Positions 33,560 to 40,221 of a DNA stretch of 64,000 nucleotides are shown here, piece by piece. The notes below the pieces were generated by a model. It made no database searches. It saw only the letters and a program-made list of their open reading frames with translations, and was not told where the DNA came from. A program made the position numbers and the translations under genes. The stretch's first letter is position 1; every line of letters starts with the position of its first letter. This DNA is from Pseudoduganella plicata (GTDB taxonomy: Bacteria; Pseudomonadota; Gammaproteobacteria; Burkholderiales; Burkholderiaceae_D): assembly GCF_004421005.1 (NCBI RefSeq), contig NZ_CP038026.1, forward strand, positions 930,001 through 994,000, given 5' to 3'.

Positions 33560-33670
33560 TCAGGCCTTGCGGCCCATGCGGCGGATGCGGTGCCACTGGA
33601 AGGTTTCGTCCAGCCGGCGATCGGCGGTGCCGCGGCCGGTATCGGACTGCGTGAAGTCGTTCGATGTCAT
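33560..33670 (-). CDS. 36-residue basic peptide encoded before the methyltransferase
   Basis: A small gene starting at the ATG at 33670 with an AAAGGAG ribosome site and ending with TGA at 33560. The product begins MTSNDFTQSDTGRG and ends with a very basic tail (RIRRMGRKA). No Cys and no hydrophobic stretch. Good ribosome site, tight spacing between two larger co-directional genes, and sensible codon use argue that it is translated. It may be a precursor peptide, a secreted peptide or a regulator; I know no homologue. Confidence 0.5.
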   Translation of the reverse strand: MTSNDFTQSDTGRGTADRRLDETFQWHRIRRMGRKA

Positions 33671-33694
33671 GAGTGCTCCTTTCAGATCCACGAT

Positions 33695-33727
33695 GCCGGG
33701 GGCCGGACGCATCCCGTCCGCCCCGGC
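33695..33727. terminator. GC-rich hairpin after the repeat-protein gene
   Basis: GCCGGGG...GGACG (33695 onwards) pairs imperfectly with CGTCCGCCCCGGC (33715-33727) in the 74-base gap between the repeat protein and the small peptide gene. There is no U-tract. It could partly terminate transcription and so lower expression of the peptide and methyltransferase relative to the repeat protein. Confidence 0.4.
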
Positions 33728-33744
33728 TGTTTCGGGTGACGGGG

Positions 33745-35379
33745 TTACGCGCTGATCGTGCCGTCCTTGATGGCCATGCCGTAGTCGCCCTGGCCCAGCT
33801 TGCCGTCATGCTTGCCGTCCGTGGACGCTTCCAGCTTCTTGAACAGCTCGCCGTTGTTGTCCATCAGCTTCTGCGCCGCGGCCTGAACGTCTTCCGGCAC
33901 CTGCACCGTGTTGCCGTTCTTGTCCTTGGCATAGCCGGTTTCCGCCATCATCTTCAGATTCTCGACGGACAGCAGGCCGATGTCCTTGTGCTTCTGGAAC
34001 TCGTTGATGGTCTTGGCCGCGTCCGATCCCGTCGGCAGGCCACCCGTGGAGATCGGCGTATTGTCCGGCGCCGGCGCGCCGCGCGTGCCCGTATCTTTCG
34101 AGATCGTGCCGTCCTTGATGGCCTCGTTGTAGTCGCCCTGGCCCAGCTTGCCGTCGTGCTTGCCGTCGGTGGCGGACTCGAGCTTCTTGAACAGTTCGCC
34201 GTTGTTGTCCATCATCTTCTGCGCGGCCAGCTGCACGTCTTCGGGCACCTGCACCGTGTTGCCGTCCTTGTCCTTGGCATAGCCGGTTTCCGCCATCATC
34301 TTCAGGTTTTCCACCGACAGCAGGCCGATGTCCTTGTCCTTCTGGAAGTCGTTGATGGTCTTCGCGGCGGACGCGTCCGAAGGCAGGCCGTCCGTCTGGC
34401 CGCCCCATTGGGTCTTCTGCGGGCTGTCGAAGGACAGCGTGACCGTTTCCTTGCCGTTGTCCTTGCCGATCGAGCCGTCCTTCAGCGCCTCGCCGAAGTC
34501 GCCCTGGCCCAGCTTGCCGTCGTGCTTGCCGTCGGTGGCCGATTCCAGCTTCTTGAACAGCTCGCCGTTGTTTTCCATCATGCGCTGCGCGGCGCCCTGT
34601 ACTTCTTCCGGCACCTGCACCGTGTTGCCGTTCTTGTCCTTGCAATAGCCCGTCTCGGCCATCATTTTCAGGTTTTCCACCGACAGCAGGCCGATGTCCT
34701 GCTCCTTCTGGAAGTCGTTGATGGTCTTGGCGGCGCCATATTCCGACGGCCGCGTGGTGGCGATATTGCCGTTCATGATGGCGTTCATGAAGTCCTTGTC
34801 GGACAGGCCGCGCACGCTGGTGCCGCCGCCGTCCTCGCCGCCGTTTTTCGAGATGGTGCCGTCCTTGATGGCGTTGCCGTAGTCGCCCTGGCCCAGCTTG
34901 CCGTCGTGCTTGCCGTCGGTGGCCGACTCCATCTTCTTGAACAGCTCACCGTTGTTGTCCATCATTTTCTGCGCGGCCAGCTGCACTTCCTCGGGCACCT
35001 GGAACGTCTTGCCGTCCTTGCCCGTGCAATAGCCCGTCTCGGCCATTTTCTGCATCTGTTCGACGGACAGCAGGCCGATATCGTGTTCTTTCTGGAAGTT
35101 GTTGATCGTTTTCGCCGCGCCCGATTCGGACGGCAGATTGCCTTCGTCGCCGACGCCCAGGATGTTCTTGGCGAACGCCTTGACCCAGGAAGGGACGGCC
35201 ATGTCGTCGATGGCGTCGGACAGCGATTCCTTGTTGGCCTGGGAGCCGTACGGGCTGTGCGAGATATCGTGCAGCTCGGGACCGCCGTCGCCGCCGCGCG
35301 GGCGGACCGTGCCGCCGAACAGCGGCTCGTTGGAAGTGTAGGTCGTCGTTGTTGTGGTTGTCGTGATCGTCGCTGACAT
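33745..35379 (-). CDS. Four-repeat HrpF/NopX-like EF-hand protein, probable T3SS substrate
   Basis: A 544-residue protein. A Thr-rich N-terminus (SATITTTTTTTT) without classical signal is followed by four near-identical repeats of about 90 residues at 87-177, 216-304, 338-427 and 453-543. Each contains FQK-x3-DIGLLSVE, a helix ending MAETGY, VQVPE-x-VQ-x-AAQ, NNGELFKK, and an EF-hand-like loop DGKHDGKLGQGD with Lys at position 3. Similar repeats occur in Xanthomonas HrpF, rhizobial NopX and HrpK, which are secreted T3SS translocon-associated proteins. The hydrophobic C-terminal translocator region of HrpF is absent. GGAGA precedes the ATG, and a hrp box lies 75 bases upstream. It is most likely a secreted accessory protein. 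Confidence 0.75.
   Translation of the reverse strand: MSATITTTTTTTTYTSNEPLFGGTVRPRGGDGGPELHDISHSPYGSQANKESLSDAIDDMAVPSWVKAFAKNILGVGDEGNLPSESGAAKTINNFQKEHDIGLLSVEQMQKMAETGYCTGKDGKTFQVPEEVQLAAQKMMDNNGELFKKMESATDGKHDGKLGQGDYGNAIKDGTISKNGGEDGGGTSVRGLSDKDFMNAIMNGNIATTRPSEYGAAKTINDFQKEQDIGLLSVENLKMMAETGYCKDKNGNTVQVPEEVQGAAQRMMENNGELFKKLESATDGKHDGKLGQGDFGEALKDGSIGKDNGKETVTLSFDSPQKTQWGGQTDGLPSDASAAKTINDFQKDKDIGLLSVENLKMMAETGYAKDKDGNTVQVPEDVQLAAQKMMDNNGELFKKLESATDGKHDGKLGQGDYNEAIKDGTISKDTGTRGAPAPDNTPISTGGLPTGSDAAKTINEFQKHKDIGLLSVENLKMMAETGYAKDKNGNTVQVPEDVQAAAQKLMDNNGELFKKLEASTDGKHDGKLGQGDYGMAIKDGTISA
33751..35121 (-). repeat. Four tandem coding repeats of about 270 bases
   Basis: The DNA copies lie at about 34849-35121, 34468-34734, 34099-34368 and 33751-34023. 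High nucleotide similarity between copies means the array could expand or contract by recombination. Confidence 0.85.
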
Positions 35380-35454
35380 GCTGTTTTCTCCGGGACGTGA
35401 AAGGCGGCTTGGGCGCCGTAGGGTTGATGCCTGGAGCTGGCGCTCCGGCAGTAC

Positions 35455-35482
35455 TGAGTGACCGGAAAAAATCGCTGGTTCC
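35455..35482 (-). promoter_or_regulatory. hrp box (one mismatch) for the repeat-protein operon
   Basis: The minus strand reads GGAACC-N15-TCACTCA; only the first base of CCACNNA differs. It lies 75 bases before the repeat-protein start. The unit downstream includes the 36-residue peptide, the methyltransferase and perhaps the chaperone. Confidence 0.7.
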
Positions 35483-35559
35483 ATGGGAGCAGGCGGGGCA
35501 TCGCGGGGTCGCACGCGCGCGCGAAAAAACACGGCCGCGCAGGGCGGCCGCCGCCAGGG

Positions 35560-35721
35560 CTACAGCGCAGCCTGCGCCGTTTCCTCGGCCTTCTTGATGA
35601 ACTTGGTGAATACCGCCACGTTGTTGACGTCGCTCTTGGCGGCGGCAACGGCCTCCATCTCGCGGATGACGTCCCGGCCCGCCGCGGGCGTGCCGGTCCT
35701 GCTGACTCTGCTGTCGGCCAT
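35560..35721 (-). CDS. 53-residue protein, third gene of the small T3SS-associated operon
   Basis: A 53-residue charged protein (start MADSRVSRTG, end KKAEETAQAAL) preceded by an excellent AGGAGG ribosome site. The C-terminal 30 residues form a predicted amphipathic helix. It is the last of three tiny genes that follow a hrp box. No family recognised; a needle/pilin component, co-chaperone or small secreted protein are all possible. Confidence 0.55.
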   Translation of the reverse strand: MADSRVSRTGTPAAGRDVIREMEAVAAAKSDVNNVAVFTKFIKKAEETAQAAL

Positions 35722-35729
35722 GGGCCCTC

Positions 35730-35942
35730 CTACTGCTGGTCGTTGATCGACTTCGCCATCGTGTTGAAGATCTTCAGCTTTGCCAGCGACGACGCCTGCT
35801 GCGAGACCCACAGCTGGAACTCCATGGCATGCGCCGCGCCCTGCTGCGCCGCATCGCCCATCGGCGTTGTCGTCGTGCGTGCCATCTCGGCGCCCGGCTG
35901 GGCGCTCGCGATGTTGTTCTTCGCGTTCAGATAACTGCTCAT
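35730..35942 (-). CDS. 70-residue protein, candidate needle subunit (SctF) or helper
   Basis: A 70-residue protein with a Thr/Ala-rich N-terminal half and a C-terminal amphipathic helix (LWVSQQASSLAKLKIFNTMA, then KSINDQQ). No sctF gene is otherwise visible in the T3SS operons, and T3SS needle proteins are 70-90 residue helical proteins with a conserved C-terminal helix, so this is one of two candidates. AGGAGG-like sequence precedes the ATG. It lies second in an operon of three tiny genes after a hrp box. Confidence 0.5.
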   Translation of the reverse strand: MSSYLNAKNNIASAQPGAEMARTTTTPMGDAAQQGAAHAMEFQLWVSQQASSLAKLKIFNTMAKSINDQQ

Positions 35943-36046
35943 CGCATCCTCCTGACGCGGACCGCGCCGCGCACGGCGCGGCCCACCGTTGTGGGCGGTC
36001 GGAACGGCCGCTGCTGGCCGTTCCCTGCCGCCCGCCTGGCAGTGCC

Positions 36047-36199
36047 TTAGATCAGACCCATGGCGTTGTCTTGCCCGGCCTTCTCCATTTTCAGACGCGT
36101 GTTGCTTGCGTTGACCGCGGTTTTTGCCGCGCCTGCAGCTTCCTGATCCGCGATTGCGTTTGCTGCGCCTGCACCTGCTGCCGCTCCGACTGCTGCCAT
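36047..36199 (-). CDS. 50-residue Ala/Gly-rich protein, candidate Hrp pilin
   Basis: A 50-residue protein, first gene after a hrp box, with GGAGG well placed before its ATG. The sequence is dominated by Ala, Gly and Asn (start MAAVGAAAGAGAANAIADQE, end KAGQDNAMGLI), with no Cys or aromatic residue and one predicted helix. Hrp pilins (HrpA, HrpY, HrpE) are short, Ala-rich and diverge fast, so this is a reasonable pilin candidate, though it is shorter than those known. A helper or secreted peptide cannot be excluded. Confidence 0.5.
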   Translation of the reverse strand: MAAVGAAAGAGAANAIADQEAAGAAKTAVNASNTRLKMEKAGQDNAMGLI

Positions 36200-36259
36200 G
36201 TGAACCTCCGTGATAGTTGAGAATTGCCGCCCTGGCTGATTGCTTCGGGTCGGTATCCA

Positions 36260-36287
36260 TTAGTGGCGCCCTCCCGGCGGTAGTTCC
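36260..36287 (-). promoter_or_regulatory. hrp box (one mismatch) for the three small genes
   Basis: The minus strand reads GGAACT-N15-CCACTAA; only the last base of GGAACC differs. It ends 60 bases before the 50-residue protein start, a distance shared with the effector genes. Confidence 0.7.
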
Positions 36288-36391
36288 ATCGGGTTTGCAC
36301 GAGATCGGCGTCACAACACAGTGCATATAAATGACATCGGCTGCGGATCGCATCGGCTTTTACGCCGCATCGCCTTTAGATCGGATGCGCT

Positions 36392-36420
36392 GGAACCCAA
36401 ACGGGTACCGCCCACACCCA
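36392..36420 (+). promoter_or_regulatory. hrp box (one mismatch) for the Gly-rich secreted-protein candidate
   Basis: The plus strand reads GGAACC-N16-ACACCCA; only the first base of CCACNNA differs. It ends 81 bases before the ATG at 36502. Together with the divergent box at 36260-36287 it explains most of the 302-base gap at 36200-36501. Confidence 0.65.
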
Positions 36421-36501
36421 TGGTGGCAGTCGCGGCCTCGGGCCACGCTGCACGGCGGCGCGCCCGCGCCGCCGGCCAACCCGTACAACAAAGGACACAT
36501 C

Positions 36502-36900
36502 ATGAACGTAGGCTTTTCCCCCGCCGGCTTCGGCGGCCCACAAGGTGTCATGTCGACGCAGGACTTCAAGTCGGAACTGAAGAACCAGACCAACGAAGAC
36601 CTGATCAAGATGCTGGGCGACAGCAAGGTGTCGCCGATGGCCAAGGAGATGATCGGCAAGGAGCTGGAAGAACGCATGAACGCCAAGGGTGCCGAAGGTG
36701 CCGGCGGCGCGGGCGAATCCGAAGGCGAAGGCGACGACCTGAAGAAGCTGCTGAAGAAGCTGCAGGACGGCACGATCTCGTCGGAAGAACTGAAAAAGCT
36801 GTCCGGCATGCTGGGCGTGGACGTGGCCACGCTGGAAAAAGCCAAGGGCAAGGAAGCCGGCGGCGGCGCCGCGGCGGAGGGCGAGATCCAGGGCGGCTGA
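36502..36900 (+). CDS. 132-residue acidic Gly-rich protein, candidate harpin-like T3SS substrate
   Basis: A 132-residue Cys-free, aromatic-poor, Gly/Glu/Lys-rich protein. The N-terminus MNVGFSPAGFGGPQG is followed by a helix (STQDFKSELKNQTNEDLIKM), an acidic Gly-rich linker, and a second helix-turn-helix (LKKLLKKLQDGTISSEELKK) before a Gly-rich tail. Heat-stable, Cys-free, Gly-rich and acidic are harpin traits, but I see no direct match to HrpZ or HrpW. An AAAGGA ribosome site precedes the ATG, and a hrp box lies upstream. A small secreted accessory or effector is the best guess. Confidence 0.6.
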   Translation: MNVGFSPAGFGGPQGVMSTQDFKSELKNQTNEDLIKMLGDSKVSPMAKEMIGKELEERMNAKGAEGAGGAGESEGEGDDLKKLLKKLQDGTISSEELKKLSGMLGVDVATLEKAKGKEAGGGAAAEGEIQGG

Positions 36901-36920
36901 TCTCCCCGGCGGATTGTCGC

Positions 36921-36943
36921 GCCGCCGCGCTTAGCGCGGCGGC
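36921..36943. terminator. Perfect 10-bp hairpin between the Gly-rich protein and dioxygenase genes
   Basis: GCCGCCGCGC (36921-36930) pairs with GCGCGGCGGC (36934-36943) over a three-base loop; a short run of T follows seven bases later. It may end or attenuate transcription before the dioxygenase gene. Confidence 0.55.
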
Positions 36944-36975
36944 ATCCGTTTACACCAGCCCTTTTGGGAGAACAC

Positions 36976-37935
36976 ATGAATGCACCCCTCGAACATGCGC
37001 ACTGGCCGCTGCGCGACGCGCACGAGATCGGATTCTGGCGCACGCTGAACCCGGACCTGACAATCAGCGCCAGGCCGCTGGCGCCGCAGCCTGCGACCGG
37101 CCTGGCGCGCGATCCCGCAGTGGCCGGCACCGTGGCCCGCCTGGCCGCCGACACGGTCCGTGAAGGCTATTTCCAGGCGCCTCCCGTCATCGGCCCGGCG
37201 CACGCGGCGCGGCTGGCACGGGCGGTCGAAGGCCTGGTCCAGCGCGGCATCCCGCCCGTATTCTGCCTTGTCTACGACGAATTCTGGTCGATGTTCGCGG
37301 GCCTCGATCCGCTGCTGCGCGCCCTGCTGGGCGACGGCTACCGCATGATGCCGACCGATATCTGGGCCTGGCACGTGGCCGCGCGCGAAGGGTCCACGGG
37401 CTGGGGACCGCACCGCGACCTGCCGCGCCAGGACGCCGTGCGCGCCAACGGCCTGCCCCGCCTCCTCAACGTGTGGCTGCCGCTGACGGACGTCTCGCCG
37501 GACAACGCCTGCATGTACGTGCTGCCGGCCCACCTGGACCCGAACTTCCCCCAGCACGTCGACGGCGGTGAATTCAGCCTGGGCGACTGGCAGAATATCC
37601 GCGCCCTGCCGGCGCAGGCGGGCAGCCCGCTGGGTTGGAATACGCAGGTGCTGCACTGGGGCGGCCGCAGCAGCGGGCGCGCGGCCGTGCCGCGCATCAG
37701 CGTGGGCATCTATTTTCACAGCGACGATTGCGACCTGCACGACCTGAATCCGGACGTGGCACGCCAGGGCTTCGCGTCGCTGCCGTTCGGCCCTGCGCTG
37801 GAGCTGCCGTTCGCCACCCGGCTGGAAGCGATCGCCGGTGCGATCTATATGTACAACCGGCGCATTCCCGGCGATTTTCCCGCCACGTGGGAGGCCGTGT
37901 TTGCGTTTGCGCGGCAGCATCGGCGCGCTGGCTGA
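36976..37935 (+). CDS. Phytanoyl-CoA dioxygenase (PhyH) family non-haem iron enzyme
   Basis: A 319-residue Fe(II)/2-oxoglutarate dioxygenase. The iron-binding HxD is at H146/D148 (GPHRDLP), the distal His probably H227 (QVLHWGG), and an Arg in RAAVPRISVGIYF (R235 or R240) would bind 2-oxoglutarate. PhyH enzymes hydroxylate small molecules, amino acids or peptides; the substrate here is unknown. GGGAG precedes the ATG at 36976. It is downstream of the Gly-rich protein gene, 75 bases away across a hairpin, so it may share the hrp box. Such an enzyme is not a known T3SS component. Confidence 0.8.
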   Translation: MNAPLEHAHWPLRDAHEIGFWRTLNPDLTISARPLAPQPATGLARDPAVAGTVARLAADTVREGYFQAPPVIGPAHAARLARAVEGLVQRGIPPVFCLVYDEFWSMFAGLDPLLRALLGDGYRMMPTDIWAWHVAAREGSTGWGPHRDLPRQDAVRANGLPRLLNVWLPLTDVSPDNACMYVLPAHLDPNFPQHVDGGEFSLGDWQNIRALPAQAGSPLGWNTQVLHWGGRSSGRAAVPRISVGIYFHSDDCDLHDLNPDVARQGFASLPFGPALELPFATRLEAIAGAIYMYNRRIPGDFPATWEAVFAFARQHRRAG

Positions 37936-37944
37936 GTCATACAG

Positions 37945-37976
37945 TTACGTCGGGGACGGGCTTGTCCCCGACGTAA
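37945..37976. terminator. Perfect 13-bp inverted repeat after the dioxygenase gene
   Basis: TTACGTCGGGGAC (37945-37957) pairs perfectly with GTCCCCGACGTAA (37964-37976) over GGGCTT. It starts nine bases after the dioxygenase stop codon and could be a bidirectional terminator or a member of a dispersed repeat family. Confidence 0.6.
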
Positions 37977-38051
37977 AACCCTCCGACGTCTCCCCGTATG
38001 CGTAGCGACGCCTCTACGGCCCAGGGCGAAATCACACTGCATCCTGCTACC

Positions 38052-38085
38052 AGGCACCTCCAGCCCAAAAACGGCAGAGGTGCCT
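38052..38085. terminator. Hairpin after effector candidate A
   Basis: AGGCACCTC (38052-38060) pairs with GAGGTGCCT (38077-38085) over a 16-base loop containing AAAAA. It lies ten bases beyond the effector A stop codon on the leftward strand, a good place for a terminator. Confidence 0.5.
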
Positions 38086-38094
38086 GCGCCTCCC

Positions 38095-40029
38095 TTACGG
38101 TGCCGGATTGTCCGCCGAGAAGTGGCTGGTGCGGCCGAACTGGTTCAGCGTCACCTGCCAGGCCTTGTCCGCCGCCGCCCGCAGCGTGTCGCGACCGTTC
38201 TCAGGGCCAAACGATTCGATGAAGCTGTCGTAGTCGGACACATACTTCGCCGGATCGCCGCCGGGCATGCCCATGCCCAGTCCCAGCTTTCCGTCGAGCT
38301 GGTTGCCGACCCACATGGCTTCATGCATCGAGTGGCCGCCGTCATGGGTCAGGAACATCATCGTGCCCAGCAGCGCATCCTTGGCGTCGATGTCGCCGCC
38401 TTTTGCCAGCATGTGGCCGACCGCATGCATGACGATATTGGTGGAGCCGGAGACGCCGCTGACGAACGGTTCGCCATGCTGCAGGGCGCTGCGCAGCTCG
38501 GGACTGGTGTCGTGCAGCTTGGGCCGGTTGCGGTCCCCCGGATGCATCGCCGCCTCGGCCGGGTGCGTGCGCACCGTATCCGGCTGGTGGTGCGACGTGA
38601 TGCCCGCCTTGGCCGTCGCCCGGTTCGGGTTCGGCTGCATTTCCGTTTCACGCGCCGACGCCGGTCCCACGACATCGCGATAGTTGACGTTTGCACGTCG
38701 CATCCACGGTGCGCCGTCACCCATGCACAGCGACATCTTGACGGTCAGGTAGGGCACGGCAATGCAGTCGAAACCCGTCTCCTTGGGTGCCCGCAGCAGA
38801 TTCTTCAGCGCCCGCAGCTCGTGTCCCGGCGGCGCCTGGAAGAACGCCTCCAGCTCCGGCGCATTGGCCTGCCAGCCGCGGCGCTCATGCCGCATCATGT
38901 CCTGCACCGCCACCGCCGTGCGTTGCTGGTCCCCGGGGGCAAGCCGCGACAATGCATGGTCCAGGTGACCGCTGAGCGCTTCCATGCTGTCCTTGACGCT
39001 GTCCGGCGTGTTGTGCACCAGCTCGTTGATCATCACCGACTCCAGCGCCCGGCCGTAGACATTGTCGTGCAGTTGGGTGGCGTGGTCGCGCAATTGCGAC
39101 GGCGCGGGGATATCGTCGCTCAGCTGTCCGGCGAGTCGGGCCAGGCCGCCCAGACCCCGGTCCTCGCAGTCGTCCGCGACCTTGTCCAGCCACGCCTTGG
39201 TGGAACCGAAGCTCAGGCGATGCTGCATCACCCGGTCCATCGTTTCAAAGCCCAGCTTGCGCAGGAACTCCTGTTGTCCCGGGCCGGCGTTGCGCTGGGC
39301 GTGGCGAATCTCGTACCCGAGATGCGTCATGCAGTCCATCGGCATCCGGCCCGTCTGGCGCGGCGCGCGCGACGGGCCGGCCCGCTGCATCTCCTGCGCA
39401 TGCACGGCTTCGCTGACGGCCTTCATCATGCCGCCGAACGCACCGGCGGTCAGGCGATTGTCGGGGTTGGCCAGCCACGTACGCGCACGCTCGATCTCCC
39501 GTCCCGCCGGAGTACCCTGCAGGCGGAACGCGTGTTCCGTGTTCTCCAGGACCGTCAGCGCCGCCTGGCGCCCCTTGGCCTCGCCGCGATGGAAGTCCTG
39601 TACCGGCATCGTGCTGTCCGTGTACAGGTCCAGCCGGGTGTCCGGCCGGCCGCCCACCTGGGCATGACCGAGGCGGGGGTCGCCGCGGCGCTGGTCGTGG
39701 CCCAGCACGATCAGGTGACCGATATCTTCCAGATTGGCCTTGCTGTTCCAGTCCACCGTGTCGAGCACCGTGGTGCGCGCACCGACCACCGGCGCAGCCG
39801 GCTCGGCCGCGGCCGCCGGCTGTGACGGTCCCGCCGGTTGCGTCCCGCGCGCCTGTCGCTGCAGGGGGTGCGGCCCTGCCGGCCGCGTCCCGCGCGCCGA
39901 CGGCAGGCCACCGGATCCCTGCGCGGGCGGCCCCGCCGGCCGCACCGGTAGCGCCTGGCGCGGATCATTCATATTGCCGGGAAAGCCATGGGGGATATGA
40001 CCGCCCCCTCCTTGCGTTCGATTGAACAT
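38095..40029 (-). CDS. Effector candidate A (paralogue of the divergent gene)
   Basis: A 644-residue protein. The first 85 residues are Pro, Gln, Gly and Ala-rich and lack a classical signal, as in type III effectors; the rest is folded. Two conserved blocks shared with its paralogue are SGVSGSTN at 524-531 and LTHDGGHSMHEAMWVGNQL with DGGHSMHE at 563-570; the clustered Ser, Asp, His and Glu look catalytic. I do not recognise the effector family. A hrp box lies 62 bases before the ATG, and CGGAG is placed for translation. Being under hrp-box control and having a disordered N-terminus are the reasons for calling it an effector. Confidence 0.65.
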   Translation of the reverse strand: MFNRTQGGGGHIPHGFPGNMNDPRQALPVRPAGPPAQGSGGLPSARGTRPAGPHPLQRQARGTQPAGPSQPAAAAEPAAPVVGARTTVLDTVDWNSKANLEDIGHLIVLGHDQRRGDPRLGHAQVGGRPDTRLDLYTDSTMPVQDFHRGEAKGRQAALTVLENTEHAFRLQGTPAGREIERARTWLANPDNRLTAGAFGGMMKAVSEAVHAQEMQRAGPSRAPRQTGRMPMDCMTHLGYEIRHAQRNAGPGQQEFLRKLGFETMDRVMQHRLSFGSTKAWLDKVADDCEDRGLGGLARLAGQLSDDIPAPSQLRDHATQLHDNVYGRALESVMINELVHNTPDSVKDSMEALSGHLDHALSRLAPGDQQRTAVAVQDMMRHERRGWQANAPELEAFFQAPPGHELRALKNLLRAPKETGFDCIAVPYLTVKMSLCMGDGAPWMRRANVNYRDVVGPASARETEMQPNPNRATAKAGITSHHQPDTVRTHPAEAAMHPGDRNRPKLHDTSPELRSALQHGEPFVSGVSGSTNIVMHAVGHMLAKGGDIDAKDALLGTMMFLTHDGGHSMHEAMWVGNQLDGKLGLGMGMPGGDPAKYVSDYDSFIESFGPENGRDTLRAAADKAWQVTLNQFGRTSHFSADNPAP

Positions 40030-40091
40030 CGTATCTCCGTACTCACTAAGCCTCGGGTTGTCCGCCCCACCCGTACAGGGAACCACCCAGG

Positions 40092-40119
40092 TGAGTGGGC
40101 CGAGGCGGCCAAAGGTTCG
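40092..40119 (-). promoter_or_regulatory. hrp box (one mismatch) for effector candidate A
   Basis: The minus strand reads CGAACC-N15-CCACTCA; only the first G of GGAACC differs. It ends 62 bases before the ATG at 40029. Confidence 0.7.
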
Positions 40120-40133
40120 CACCGTACCGCTTT

Positions 40134-40161
40134 TGAACCAAAGCCGCGCAGGCGCCACTCA
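40134..40161 (+). promoter_or_regulatory. hrp box (one mismatch) for effector candidate B
   Basis: The plus strand reads TGAACC-N15-CCACTCA; only the first G of GGAACC differs. It ends 60 bases before the ATG at 40222. The -10-like half is identical to that of effector A. Confidence 0.7.
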
Positions 40162-40221
40162 TCGGGTGATCCCTGTACGGGTGGGGCAACAACCCGGACC
40201 GCCAACAGCGAAGGTGCGGCA

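Larger units (their letters stand above)
40064..40187. repeat. Inverted repeat enclosing the divergent effector promoters
   Basis: An 18-base word, GCCCCACCCGTACAGGGA at 40064-40081, recurs exactly inverted at 40170-40187, 88 bases apart. The two hrp boxes lie almost symmetrically between the arms (centres of symmetry one base apart), and weaker matching continues outside the arms. The whole promoter region therefore looks like an inverted duplication. Confidence 0.85.

Noticed and set aside
33673..35376. Long plus-strand frame opposite the four-repeat protein
   Set aside because: Antisense of repetitive coding DNA with no ribosome site or known domain.
38095..40029. Assignment of the effector pair to HopX/AvrPphE or HopD/XopB families
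   Set aside because: Length or general motif placement seemed similar at first, but the remembered catalytic and conserved segments of those families do not match.
40079..40084. GGAACC on the plus strand in the effector promoter region as a third hrp box
   Set aside because: The region 15-16 bases downstream has no CCACNNA-like half.
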